Positions 16,039 through 23,512 of a DNA stretch of 64,000 nt are shown one piece after another. The stretch lies in the NCBI RefSeq assembly GCF_010093045.1, contig NZ_CP048115.1, positions 4,278,001 through 4,342,000 of the forward strand, in the 5' to 3' direction. A model generated the notes under the pieces. It saw nothing but the letters and a program-made list of their open reading frames with translations. It did not search any database and had not been told where the DNA came from. This DNA comes from Mucilaginibacter sp. 14171R-50. Its GTDB lineage: Bacteria > Bacteroidota > Bacteroidia > Sphingobacteriales > Sphingobacteriaceae. The position numbers and the translations under genes were made by a program. The stretch's first letter is position 1. Every line of letters begins with the position of its first letter.

Positions 16039-18321
16039 TTGGATTATTTAGCAGGGTTAAACCCCGAACAAAAAGCCGCCGTACTACAAATAAAAGGCCC
16101 GGTAATGATCATTGCCGGCGCGGGTTCGGGTAAAACACGTGTGATCACATACCGCGTTGCACACCTTATACGCAGCGGTGTGGATAGCTTTAACATACTG
16201 GTACTTACCTTTACCAATAAGGCCGCCCGCGAAATGCGCGAGCGTATTAATCACATTTGCGGCCCCGAGGCCAAAAACATTTGGATGGGTACCTTCCACT
16301 CGGTTTTTGCCAAGCTATTAAGGGTCGAGGCTGATAAAATTGGCTACCCCAACAACTTTACCATTTACGATACCGACGATAGCAAAAGTGTTATCCGCGC
16401 CATATTAAAAGAGATGCAGCTGGATGATAAGCTGTATAACCAGAATTTTGTGTATAACCGTATAAGCGCGGCAAAAAACAACCTGGTTGGCTGGCAGGAG
16501 TATCAAAATAACGACCAGATACAGGCCGACGACTTTAGCAGCGGCCGCGGTATGCTGGGCAAAATATACGAAACCTATGCACAGCGCTGTTACCGCGCCG
16601 GGGCTATGGACTTTGACGACCTGCTTTTTAAAACAAACGAACTTTTAAAGAACCACCCCGACGTACTGAACAAATACCAGCAGAAGTTTAAATACCTGAT
16701 GGTTGACGAGTACCAGGATACCAACTTTTCGCAGTACCTTATTGTAAAACGCCTTGCCGCTGTAAACGAAAATATTTGCGTGGTAGGCGACGATGCGCAG
16801 AGTATTTACGCCTTCCGGGGTGCCAATATACAGAACATCCTGAACTTTGAAAAGGATTACCCCGACCTGAAAGTGTTTAAACTGGAACAGAACTACCGGT
16901 CGACCCAAAATATTGTAAATGTTGCCAACAGCGTAATTGCCAATAATAAAGAGCAGCTTAAAAAGCATGTTTTTTCGGAGAAGGAAAGCGGCGACAAAAT
17001 AAAGGTGATGCGCGCGTTTAGCGATAATGAAGAAGGCAAGCTGGTTGCTGATGCCATTATGTACCAGCGAACCTCAAACGGCCTTAAATGGCACGATTTT
17101 GCCATCCTTTACCGCACCAACGCGCAATCGCGCTCAATGGAGGAGGCCTTGCGCAAAAACGGCATCCCGTATAAAATATACGGCGGTTTGTCGTTCTATC
17201 AGCGTAAAGAGATCAAGGATCTTATAGCGTACTTCAGGCTTACATTTAACCCTAACGACGAGGAAGCACTTAAACGTGTTATCAATTACCCAAAACGTGG
17301 CATTGGTGACACCACGGTTGACCGGATAATTGTAGCTGCCGACAAAAACAACATTACCCCGTTCGAGGTGATCTTGCAGGCTAACCGGTATATTGATAAA
17401 GTACCCGCATCGTTAAACGCCTTCGCGGCCATGATACAAAGCTTCCAGGTAATCACCAAAAACCAGAGTGCTTACGAAGCGGCGCTGCACATTGCGCAGC
17501 ATTCCGGTTTATTAAAAGACCTGTACGAAGATAAATCTGTTGAAGGACTTAACCGTTACGAAAATATACAGGAGTTGCTGAACGGTATCAAAGAATTTTC
17601 GGAACGGGAAGATATTGAGGAAAAGGGCCTGGATGTTTTTATGCAGGACGTAGCCTTATTAACCAACGACGATAACGATAAGGATAAAAATGCTGATACC
17701 GTATCGTTAATGACCATCCACTCCTCAAAAGGCCTGGAATTCCCGCAGGTACACATCGTCGGGCTCGAAGAAAACCTGTTCCCGTCGCAAATGTCGCTTA
17801 ACTCGCGCAGCGACCTGGAAGAAGAGCGCAGGCTGTTTTATGTGGCCATTACCCGCGCCGAATATAAGCTCACTATCAGCTACGCGACATCGCGTTTTAA
17901 GTTTGGCACGCTGATAAGCTGCGAGCCCAGCAGGTTTTTAGATGAAATTGATGCCAAGTATCTGGAGCTTGATTTTACAGCTAAACCAGCCGCCTCCGCA
18001 GGTTCGTTTGACGACGAGCGCAGCGCCTGGAGCCGCCGCGCCGATACTTTTTCGAAACCTAAGGCAGCGAGCGCGCCGCCGGTTAAAACAACATCAATAC
18101 TGGCAAAAGCACATGTACCGTCGCCGGGCTTTAAACCGTCAGATACATCAAACCTGCAGGTGGGTATGCAGGTTGAGCACGAGCGTTTTGGTTTTGGAAA
18201 AGTGCTGACCCTTGAAGGTAACAAGCCTGACATTAAAGCCACTATATTTTTTAAAGAAATAGGCCAGAAACAACTGCTGTTAAAATTCGCGAAACTAAGT
18301 ATAGTAAGTGGGGTAGAGTAA
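16039..18321 (+). CDS. UvrD/PcrA-family 3'-5' DNA helicase
   Basis: A 760-aa superfamily 1A helicase. Motif I is AGAGSGKTR, motif Ia LTFTNKAAREM, motif II DEYQDTN, motif III VGDDAQSIYAFRGA, motif IV QNYRST, motif V IHSSKGLEFPQV and motif VI YVAITRAE. The C-terminal tail VGMQVEHERFGFGKVLTLEG is the Tudor-like RNA polymerase-contacting region of PcrA/UvrD. The start is TTG: an in-frame stop lies 33 bp upstream, no ATG occurs in between, and the resulting DYLAGLNPEQKAAV matches the usual N-terminus. Role: repair and replication-fork processing. Confidence 0.93.
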   Translation: MDYLAGLNPEQKAAVLQIKGPVMIIAGAGSGKTRVITYRVAHLIRSGVDSFNILVLTFTNKAAREMRERINHICGPEAKNIWMGTFHSVFAKLLRVEADKIGYPNNFTIYDTDDSKSVIRAILKEMQLDDKLYNQNFVYNRISAAKNNLVGWQEYQNNDQIQADDFSSGRGMLGKIYETYAQRCYRAGAMDFDDLLFKTNELLKNHPDVLNKYQQKFKYLMVDEYQDTNFSQYLIVKRLAAVNENICVVGDDAQSIYAFRGANIQNILNFEKDYPDLKVFKLEQNYRSTQNIVNVANSVIANNKEQLKKHVFSEKESGDKIKVMRAFSDNEEGKLVADAIMYQRTSNGLKWHDFAILYRTNAQSRSMEEALRKNGIPYKIYGGLSFYQRKEIKDLIAYFRLTFNPNDEEALKRVINYPKRGIGDTTVDRIIVAADKNNITPFEVILQANRYIDKVPASLNAFAAMIQSFQVITKNQSAYEAALHIAQHSGLLKDLYEDKSVEGLNRYENIQELLNGIKEFSEREDIEEKGLDVFMQDVALLTNDDNDKDKNADTVSLMTIHSSKGLEFPQVHIVGLEENLFPSQMSLNSRSDLEEERRLFYVAITRAEYKLTISYATSRFKFGTLISCEPSRFLDEIDAKYLELDFTAKPAASAGSFDDERSAWSRRADTFSKPKAASAPPVKTTSILAKAHVPSPGFKPSDTSNLQVGMQVEHERFGFGKVLTLEGNKPDIKATIFFKEIGQKQLLLKFAKLSIVSGVE

Positions 18322-18432
18322 AATTTTATTCCCATTATATGTAGAACAAATTCCACACTTATAAAAACACACATTAACTATTTGTTAATTACGCTTAATT
18401 AAGCCGTATTTAATAAATGGCACTTGGTTTGG

Positions 18433-18470
18433 ATAATAGTTAATACCCTTTTCCCTTAATTAACTATTAT
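18433..18470. promoter_or_regulatory. 11-bp perfect inverted repeat directly before the XRE gene (possible operator)
   Basis: ATAATAGTTAA (18433-18443) and TTAACTATTAT (18460-18470), with a 16-bp spacer, end 1 bp before the ATG of the helix-turn-helix gene. Position and symmetry suggest autoregulation; this is inference. Confidence 0.5.
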
Positions 18471-18471
18471 T

Positions 18472-18852
18472 ATGTACATGATGAGCGAGACCATAAAAAA
18501 GAAGACCAACAAATCAGCTGGTAAAAACATCCGTACACTTCGCCACGAGCGTGGCTGGAGCCAGGAAGATGTTGCAAACCGGTTGGGTATTTCTATCCCT
18601 GCCTTTTCGAAGATCGAAACAGGGGTCACCGATATTAACTTATCCCGGCTTGAGCAAATTGCCAATATTTTTGAAGTAAGTGTTGTTAATCTTCTTTCGC
18701 TTGAGTATGTAGAAGAACCCAGCACCCAGGACCTGAGCCTTAGCATAGTCCAGAAAAAACTAATTGACAGGGAGACCGAGATAACCAATTTACAGCGTAA
18801 AGTTATTTTATTGTACGAAGAACTGCTGAGCAAAAACCAGGTGGCGCTGTAA
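18472..18852 (+). CDS. XRE-family helix-turn-helix transcriptional regulator
   Basis: A 126-aa protein. The Cro/C1 HTH spans about residues 20-75: IRTLRHERGWSQEDVANRLG, then ISIPAFSKIETGVTDINLSRLEQIANIF. The C-terminal part (QKKLIDRETEITNLQRKVIL) is probably a coiled coil for dimerisation. The ATG at 18472 is used; ATGs at 18478 and 18481 are equally possible. The inverted repeat immediately upstream is a candidate operator. Confidence 0.85.
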   Translation: MYMMSETIKKKTNKSAGKNIRTLRHERGWSQEDVANRLGISIPAFSKIETGVTDINLSRLEQIANIFEVSVVNLLSLEYVEEPSTQDLSLSIVQKKLIDRETEITNLQRKVILLYEELLSKNQVAL

Positions 18853-19082
18853 GGGTGTTCGCTTAAGTGTTCAATATAAACAACAAACAGTACTGTTTAG
18901 GCGGTAATCATTCGCTTTTTTTGTTTCACTATATGTAATTTATTTAAGTTAATCTTAATTATTTGCATCTCGTGAAAATAAAAGGCGTTTTATTGCCGCT
19001 TTGCTGTTTTTTTGCTTTTTTAAATAACCCGGAACAGTCCTTTGGTTTTATAATTGTACAACATAGGTATAAAAAAATAGCT

Positions 19083-19370
19083 ATGTCAAATTACATGATC
19101 TCGATTGCGAACGACGACCTGCCAAAGGATGGGACCATTCATGACAGGCGTAGTAAATTGAAAGTAAAAGCATCCGGTTTTTTCAGGTCGCACCTGAAAC
19201 CGCGCGAAGGCGAGGTAAGGTTTTTTGTTACAGCCGGCAACGAAACGCTGGCCTTTGAAACAGAAGGTTATAAAAGGCACAGGCAGTTACTTATACTGCA
19301 AATGATATCAAGGTATTGTGTTTATCTGGGGCTGTTTGAGGCGCAGATACACAGCACTTACCCGGGTTAA
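19083..19370 (+). CDS. hypothetical protein, 95 aa
   Basis: From the ATG at 19083 the product starts MSNYMISIANDDLPKDGTIH, is soluble and rich in basic residues, and ends QIHSTYPG. An alternative TTG or GTG start near 18963-18972 would add about 40 residues with a hydrophobic stretch resembling a signal peptide, so the start is uncertain. No family was recognised. It converges with the TPR/DHp gene, whose stop lies 10 bp away. Confidence 0.55.
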   Translation: MSNYMISIANDDLPKDGTIHDRRSKLKVKASGFFRSHLKPREGEVRFFVTAGNETLAFETEGYKRHRQLLILQMISRYCVYLGLFEAQIHSTYPG

Positions 19371-19380
19371 TAACAGGCGG

Positions 19381-20814
19381 TTAAACGTGTGCCCTGGTGG
19401 TATCGTTAAGCATTTCGCTCATCTCGATAATTTTCTGATCGATATCAGATACGCACTTGTCCATCATTACAATACATTCTTTTTCGTCAACAAGCTTTTC
19501 CTTTTCCAGGTTCATTAAACCGCGAAGGGTAGCTATGGGGCCGCGTATCTGGTGCGATAAGTATGACGAATACTCGGATAGCTTTTTATTCTTTATTTGC
19601 AGGTCTTTGGTACGCTCGTCAATGATCTCTTCAAGGTGATGGTTTACGCGGTCCAGGTTATCCTTTTGGCGCAATACTTCGCCGTTAAGCTCGGTAAGCT
19701 TTGTATTGGTTGCCGCTTTGCGCTTAACGTTGCTCACCAGCAGCGCTATAACCACTAACAACAAGCCTGCTACAACGGTAACCGCCCAAAATTTTATCCG
19801 GTCGTTTTGCTGGCGTTGAATGGTCAGTTCGTTTTCGCGCTGCTTTGCCTGCTGCTTAAACTGCACCTGCAGCATATTTATTTGGTTGGACTCGTTTGAC
19901 GCATAAATGGTACTATCCTGCCTGAATATCTGCTGCAGGTAATACAAAGCACGTTCGTAGTTTTTGCGCTTGGCCTCTAATTGGTAAGTAGTGTAAATAT
20001 AGTCAGATTCCAGCTTCTCATCCTTCACCGCTTGCGAATATGCCTGCCCTTCCTGCACAATTTTTTCGGCATCGTTAAACCGCTTTTGCGCGATATATAA
20101 AGATGCCAGCGTAAGGTTGGTACTGGCAACGGGCTTATTCAGGTCGCGTTCTTTCGCGGCTTTATTGGCTGCAAGCAGCAGCTTTTCAGCAATATCGTAT
20201 TGGTTAAGGTTAAAGTAAATTACCCCCCTGTTTTGTAGCGCCTGTATAAGGTTCACCGAATCTTTAATGGCAACAAAAATATCATTGGCCTTGTTGTAAT
20301 AATTTAATGCCTGGTTAAAGCTTTTTTTACGGTAGTAAACATTACCGATATTTAAGTATAACGACCCGGTTAGCTGCTTATCGGCCAGCTTAAGGGCAAT
20401 TTCTAAAGACTTGTTCAAATACTCTAATGAACTGGCGTAGTTATTATCCAGGTATAAGTTCCCTATATTATTATAAACTTTCGCCTCGCTTCGCAGGTCT
20501 TTAATTTTCGAGAAAGTGGATAGCGCCAGCAAATAATCATGAATAGCGGCGCTTGCCTGGTTTAAATAGTAATTGCCAATACCCCTAACCCGGTAGGCTT
20601 CGCCTATGCCTTTATCGTAGCCGGCCTTTTCTGCAAGTTCAAGGGCCTTGTTAGCATAGCTGACGGTTTGGTCGGGGCTGGTTAAGCGGTTATCGTACGC
20701 TTGTTTATTCAGTTTAATTACTTCATTACTATCCTGTGCCGCAACACCGTCAATACCCTTCGCGTATATAGTTGTACCAAGCAAAAAAACAAGAAGAGTA
20801 AAAATTTTATTCAT
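19381..20814 (-). CDS. TPR sensor protein ending in a histidine-kinase DHp domain, no ATPase domain
   Basis: A 477-aa protein. After a signal peptide (MNKIFTLLVFLLGTTIYAKG) come about seven tetratricopeptide repeats (roughly residues 40-320), placed outside the cytoplasm. One transmembrane helix (about 342-363, FWAVTVVAGLLLVVIALLVS), a coiled coil and a DHp-like region follow. The DHp region has an H-box SHQIRGPIATLRGL with the candidate phospho-accepting His near residue 421. The protein stops about 55 residues later, so the HATPase domain of Bacteroidota TPR histidine kinases is absent, and none is encoded downstream. It may be a phosphotransfer or dimerising signal protein that depends on another kinase. 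It is divergent from the small-peptide gene array starting at 21136. Confidence 0.85.
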   Translation of the reverse strand: MNKIFTLLVFLLGTTIYAKGIDGVAAQDSNEVIKLNKQAYDNRLTSPDQTVSYANKALELAEKAGYDKGIGEAYRVRGIGNYYLNQASAAIHDYLLALSTFSKIKDLRSEAKVYNNIGNLYLDNNYASSLEYLNKSLEIALKLADKQLTGSLYLNIGNVYYRKKSFNQALNYYNKANDIFVAIKDSVNLIQALQNRGVIYFNLNQYDIAEKLLLAANKAAKERDLNKPVASTNLTLASLYIAQKRFNDAEKIVQEGQAYSQAVKDEKLESDYIYTTYQLEAKRKNYERALYYLQQIFRQDSTIYASNESNQINMLQVQFKQQAKQRENELTIQRQQNDRIKFWAVTVVAGLLLVVIALLVSNVKRKAATNTKLTELNGEVLRQKDNLDRVNHHLEEIIDERTKDLQIKNKKLSEYSSYLSHQIRGPIATLRGLMNLEKEKLVDEKECIVMMDKCVSDIDQKIIEMSEMLNDTTRAHV

Positions 20815-20945
20815 TACGGCTCTGATACGTTATATTATGGTGAAAGTTATAAAATTATTATAAACAATAATTACCGGGTTAAATTTAATAAAAAACAGCA
20901 AGAAAATTTTTTTTTCATTATTGCCTGATAATTAAAAAACATAAT

Positions 20946-20953
20946 TATATTTG
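20946..20953 (+). promoter_or_regulatory. possible Bacteroidota -7 element for the peptide array
   Basis: TATATTTG matches the TAnnTTTG consensus. A TTG lies upstream at 20921, with a somewhat long 22-bp spacer. It would give a 5' leader of about 175 nt before the first peptide gene. Confidence 0.35.
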
Positions 20954-20971
20954 TCTTGTTAATTTACTGAT

Positions 20972-20998
20972 TGTTAATAAGTTACACGGTTATTAACA
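20972..20998. promoter_or_regulatory. 9-bp dyad downstream of the putative promoter
   Basis: TGTTAATAA and TTATTAACA are separated by 9 bp. The symmetry and the position just after the TATATTTG site suggest an operator. Such AT-rich dyads can also arise by chance. Confidence 0.35.
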
Positions 20999-21135
20999 TA
21001 TTATTGTATCAAACAATAATCGGTAAAATATACGATTTTTATTAACTAATAGTTACTAAATAATTGTTAAACTACCAAAAATAGGTGAATAATTAAAAGT
21101 TGCTTAAAGGCTAACTAAAAATGAAAAATTGATTA

Positions 21136-21291
21136 GTGAAAAGTATAAGAATAAATCTGTTGGCCTGTGTGGTGGTATTAATTGGGTTGCTTTTATCCTC
21201 GTGCGTTAAACAAAAAAATATACGCGTTACAATGGATATGTTTTTAAAAGCAACCACAGGCACCAGGAAAGATATTGGAACAGCAGACTGA
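21136..21291 (+). CDS. small lipoprotein peptide ending RKDIGTAD (array member 1)
   Basis: A 51-aa product, too short for most gene callers, starting at GTG. It has a lipoprotein-type signal: hydrophobic LLACVVVLIGLLLSSC with the Cys at about residue 23. Only about 28 residues follow, ending in RKDIGTAD at the stop. It is the first of seven tandem genes whose products share this C-terminus. The GTG start is chosen because the nearby upstream ATG runs into a stop after three codons. Function unknown. Confidence 0.7.
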   Translation: MKSIRINLLACVVVLIGLLLSSCVKQKNIRVTMDMFLKATTGTRKDIGTAD

Positions 21292-21327
21292 TAACAAAAA
21301 GAAAAAAAGAACTTAATAAAAAACACA

Positions 21328-21471
21328 ATGAAAAAGTTAATTATCGCAGCGGCACTAATTTTAACAACCGGCATTTTACCATCGTACACTAAACAGGCAA
21401 ATGTTAAACCTGCCGCCATTGTTGAACAAAGCAACATCGCATTTAAAAAAGACATCGGCACCGCCGACTAA
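21328..21471 (+). CDS. small exported peptide ending KKDIGTAD (array member 2)
   Basis: A 47-aa product. Its signal-like N-terminus MKKLIIAAALILTTGILPS is close to those of members 3-7. At the place where member 3 has a lipobox Cys, this protein has Tyr (PSYTK), so it is probably cleaved or membrane-inserted rather than lipidated. It ends in KKDIGTAD. It starts 36 bp after member 1, on the same strand and probably the same transcript. Confidence 0.72.
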   Translation: MKKLIIAAALILTTGILPSYTKQANVKPAAIVEQSNIAFKKDIGTAD

Positions 21472-21517
21472 TTAACCCATCAAAAAACTCAAAGTATAAC
21501 CCTGATATATTACGGAT

Positions 21518-21664
21518 ATGAAAAAATCGATAATCGCAGCAGCATTACTCATATTAAGCGCAGGCATCTTACCATCATGCACTAAAGAGCCATCGGTAAA
21601 ACCTACCGCAACGTTTGAAAAAAGCACTACGGCCAACAAAAAAGACGTGGGCACCGCCGACTAA
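21518..21664 (+). CDS. small lipoprotein peptide ending KKDVGTAD (array member 3)
   Basis: A 48-aa product with N-terminus MKKSIIAAALLILSAGILPS followed by Cys21, giving a lipobox-like ILPSC. The short linker TKEPSVKPTATFEKSTTAN leads into a single KKDVGTAD at the C-terminus. It follows member 2 by 46 bp. It is the singleton closest in sequence to the repeated units of members 4-6. Confidence 0.72.
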   Translation: MKKSIIAAALLILSAGILPSCTKEPSVKPTATFEKSTTANKKDVGTAD

Positions 21665-21719
21665 TCAATCATAGAAAATTAATCAACAATAGATAACAAC
21701 ACTTCCCCAAATAACAGTC

Positions 21720-22031
21720 ATGAAAAAATTCATCGTAGCAGCAGCATTAGTATTAAGCACAGGCGCATTATCAGCCACAGCATTAACCGTTAACCATAAC
21801 ACCGTTACTTCAAACAAGAAAGACGTAGGCACCGCCGATAACAAAAAAGATGTAGGCACTGCCGATAACAAGAAAGATGTAGGCACTGCCGATAACAAGA
21901 AAGACGTAGGCACTGCAGACAATAAAAAAGACGTAGGCACTGCCGATAACAAGAAAGATGTAGGCACTGCCGATAACAAGAAAGACGTAGGCACTGCAGA
22001 CAATAAAAAAGACGTAGGCACCGCCGATTAA
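21720..22031 (+). CDS. exported repeat peptide, eight NKKDVGTAD units (array member 4)
   Basis: A 103-aa product: 31 residues of signal and linker (MKKFIVAAALVLSTGALSA, then TALTVNHNTVTS), followed by exactly eight perfect copies of the nonapeptide NKKDVGTAD, the last one at the stop. At DNA level the 27-bp units differ only at synonymous positions, and units 3-5 and 6-8 form an 81-bp duplication with one base difference. The layout resembles a polyprotein pheromone precursor, in which lysine pairs could be processing sites. This is inference; no function is known to me. Confidence 0.85.
   Translation: MKKFIVAAALVLSTGALSATALTVNHNTVTSNKKDVGTADNKKDVGTADNKKDVGTADNKKDVGTADNKKDVGTADNKKDVGTADNKKDVGTADNKKDVGTAD
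21813..22028 (+). repeat. 27-bp coding tandem repeat, 8 units
   Basis: Eight contiguous in-frame units of 27 bp with no spacers. Every difference between units is synonymous (AAC/AAT, AAA/AAG, GAC/GAT, ACC/ACT, GCC/GCA). Confidence 0.9.
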
Positions 22032-22086
22032 TTATACAACAATTACCAATTAAATAATATATAAAACACCTCCACAAATAACGATC

Positions 22087-22317
22087 ATGAAAAAATTAAT
22101 TATAGCAGCAGCATTAGTATTAAGCACAGGCGCATTATCAGCAGCAACGGTTACCGTTAACCATAACACCGTTACTTCAAACAAAAAAGATGTAGGTACC
22201 GCCGATAACAAAAAAGATGTGGGCACCGCAGACAACAAAAAAGACGTAGGCACTGCCGATAACAAGAAAGACGTAGGTACTGCAGACAATAAAAAAGATG
22301 TGGGCACGGCCGATTAA
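22087..22317 (+). CDS. exported repeat peptide, five NKKDVGTAD units (array member 5)
   Basis: A 76-aa product: signal MKKLIIAAALVLSTGALSA, linker ATVTVNHNTVTS (nearly identical to member 4), then five perfect NKKDVGTAD units ending at the stop. The 5' spacer and signal-peptide DNA are closely similar to members 4 and 6, showing recent gene duplication. The unit DNA has diverged synonymously (GTA/GTG, GGC/GGT, ACC/ACT/ACG, GCC/GCA). Confidence 0.85.
   Translation: MKKLIIAAALVLSTGALSAATVTVNHNTVTSNKKDVGTADNKKDVGTADNKKDVGTADNKKDVGTADNKKDVGTAD
22180..22314 (+). repeat. 27-bp coding tandem repeat, 5 units
   Basis: Five contiguous units, each encoding NKKDVGTAD, with only synonymous differences. 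Confidence 0.9.
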
Positions 22318-22368
22318 TTATACAACAATTACCAATTAACAACATATAAACTCCATTAAACAGCAATC

Positions 22369-22596
22369 ATGAAAAAATTAATTATAGCAGCAGCATTAGT
22401 ATTAAGTACAGGCGCATTGTCAGCAGCAACTTTACCGGTTAATCATGCTACTTTCTCAAACAAAAAAGATGTAGGTACCGCGGACAACAAAAAAGACGTA
22501 GGCACGGCAGATAACAAAAAAGACGTGGGCACTGCGGACAATAAAAAAGATGTAGGTACGGCAGATAACAAAAAAGACGTAGGTACGGCCGACTAA
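22369..22596 (+). CDS. exported repeat peptide, five NKKDVGTAD units (array member 6)
   Basis: A 75-aa product: signal MKKLIIAAALVLSTGALSA, linker ATLPVNHATFS, then five perfect NKKDVGTAD units. The linker differs from members 4 and 5 at several residues while the repeat unit does not vary at all, indicating that the unit itself is under strong constraint. It follows member 5 by 51 bp. Confidence 0.85.
   Translation: MKKLIIAAALVLSTGALSAATLPVNHATFSNKKDVGTADNKKDVGTADNKKDVGTADNKKDVGTADNKKDVGTAD
22459..22593 (+). repeat. 27-bp coding tandem repeat, 5 units
   Basis: Five contiguous units, each encoding NKKDVGTAD, with only synonymous differences. Confidence 0.9.
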
Positions 22597-22651
22597 TTGA
22601 CAAACACATAGCAATTAACAAACACGCAACACCATCCATTAGATAACGATC

Positions 22652-22828
22652 ATGAAAAAAATAATTATAGCAGCAGCATTAGTGTTAACCTCAGCAGTTA
22701 CCGCATTTTCGCTTACTACCAAAGCCGATAACAAAACCGAAAGCACCCAAGTAAACACAGATAGTTCCGCAATAAGCGTTGCTACACCATCATCAGCTCC
22801 AAAGGCAGATATCGGAACAGCCGATTAA
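22652..22828 (+). CDS. exported peptide ending KADIGTAD (array member 7)
   Basis: A 58-aa product. The signal MKKIIIAAALVLTSAVTAFS is homologous to the others. A longer Ser/Thr/Asn-rich linker follows, ending SSAPKADIGTAD. It is the most diverged member (KAD for KKD, Ile for Val) yet keeps GTAD at the exact C-terminus, which argues that the free C-terminal end matters. It is the last gene of the array; a hairpin (22849-22880) follows. Confidence 0.75.
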   Translation: MKKIIIAAALVLTSAVTAFSLTTKADNKTESTQVNTDSSAISVATPSSAPKADIGTAD

Positions 22829-22848
22829 TAATCTGCACAGCCTTAGTT

Positions 22849-22880
22849 AAAAAAAATGCCCCGCTAAATTTAGCGAGGCA
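22849..22880 (-). terminator. terminator between array and convergent lipoprotein gene
   Basis: TGCCCCGCTAAA and TTTAGCGAGGCA form a 12-bp stem with one mismatch. Read on the minus strand it is followed by a run of eight T. It should end the gene at 22906-23415 and may also stop the array transcript. Confidence 0.75.
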
Positions 22881-22905
22881 CATAGTACCATTACTGATAT
22901 AATCA

Positions 22906-23415
22906 TTATAATGCCGGTTTTGCGGCAGATTTAAACTTAGTACAATTATCAATTTGATAGGTTATTGAATAGGCCGCAGCTTCGTCTGTCACCTGCCGTC
23001 CGTCGGCGGTTACCTTAAATGGTTTTTGTAACAGTTGCTGGGCCGATAGTTCAAAATCAACCGCAATTGAATCTTTCATACCTTCCTGCATAAAAGTCCA
23101 TACGGCTTTTATTTCGTTACCCGATATAGTGCCGTTCAGCATTCCTTTACGTGCATCTTTTTCTTTCGGGATCCATTGCATCTCGCCGGTAACCTTATCA
23201 CCTTTCGTTGATAAATGAACAGCAGTAGTATCCTGGTTGCTTGTACCCTCGGTACGTAAAAAGCAGTATTCCATATTTTGGGCCGGTGCGTCAAGTTGGC
23301 CCGCCTGCATAGTATCTTTTGATATCGCTGCAGTAGTATCGGCATTTTTATTTCCATTGCCCGTGCACGATGCAAGTGCCAGCGCGCATAGGCCAATTAC
23401 GGTGTATGGTTTCAT
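22906..23415 (-). CDS. lipoprotein of unknown function
   Basis: From the ATG at 23415 the 169-aa product starts MKPYTVIGLCALALASCTGN, a classic lipoprotein signal with Cys at residue 17. The longer in-frame extension upstream overlaps the divergent acetyltransferase gene and was rejected. The mature part contains VHLSTKGDKVTGEMQWIPKE and an extended beta-rich C-terminus. No family was recognised. Confidence 0.8.
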   Translation of the reverse strand: MKPYTVIGLCALALASCTGNGNKNADTTAAISKDTMQAGQLDAPAQNMEYCFLRTEGTSNQDTTAVHLSTKGDKVTGEMQWIPKEKDARKGMLNGTISGNEIKAVWTFMQEGMKDSIAVDFELSAQQLLQKPFKVTADGRQVTDEAAAYSITYQIDNCTKFKSAAKPAL

Positions 23416-23512
23416 GTTGAATAGTTTTGGTTGAAAGATAAACGTACAAATACATAAAAAGTTCGGCACCTTATTTATTAGCCGTTTTAAACCTATATTT
23501 AAAAACATAAAT

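Larger units (their letters stand above)
20815..21135. other. 321-bp AT-rich divergent intergenic region
   Basis: No gene is seen. The region separates the TPR/DHp gene (minus) from the peptide array (plus) and contains a promoter-like site, a 9-bp dyad (20972-20998) and a short palindrome TTAACTAATAGTTA (21042-21055). The palindrome shares the words TTAACTA and TAGTTA with the inverted repeat before the XRE gene. Confidence 0.6.

Noticed and set aside
18963..19082. Extended N-terminus of the 95-aa hypothetical protein
   Set aside because: It needs TTG or GTG starts and gives a poor signal peptide; kept only as an alternative.
21683..22366. Long minus-strand frames with repeated PTSFLLSAV or RLSCYRQCLHL units
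   Set aside because: They are antisense shadows of the 27-bp coding repeats; repeats of a multiple of three keep all frames open. Only the plus strand has signal peptides and synonymous-only variation.
21813..22593. CRISPR-like array
   Set aside because: The units are contiguous with no spacers and are in-frame coding repeats; no cas genes are nearby.
19381..22828. Direct homology of the TPR/peptide locus to Gram-positive RNPP quorum sensing
   Set aside because: Only the architecture is analogous; RNPP receptors are cytoplasmic, whereas this TPR region is predicted outside the membrane. Kept as analogy, not as family assignment.
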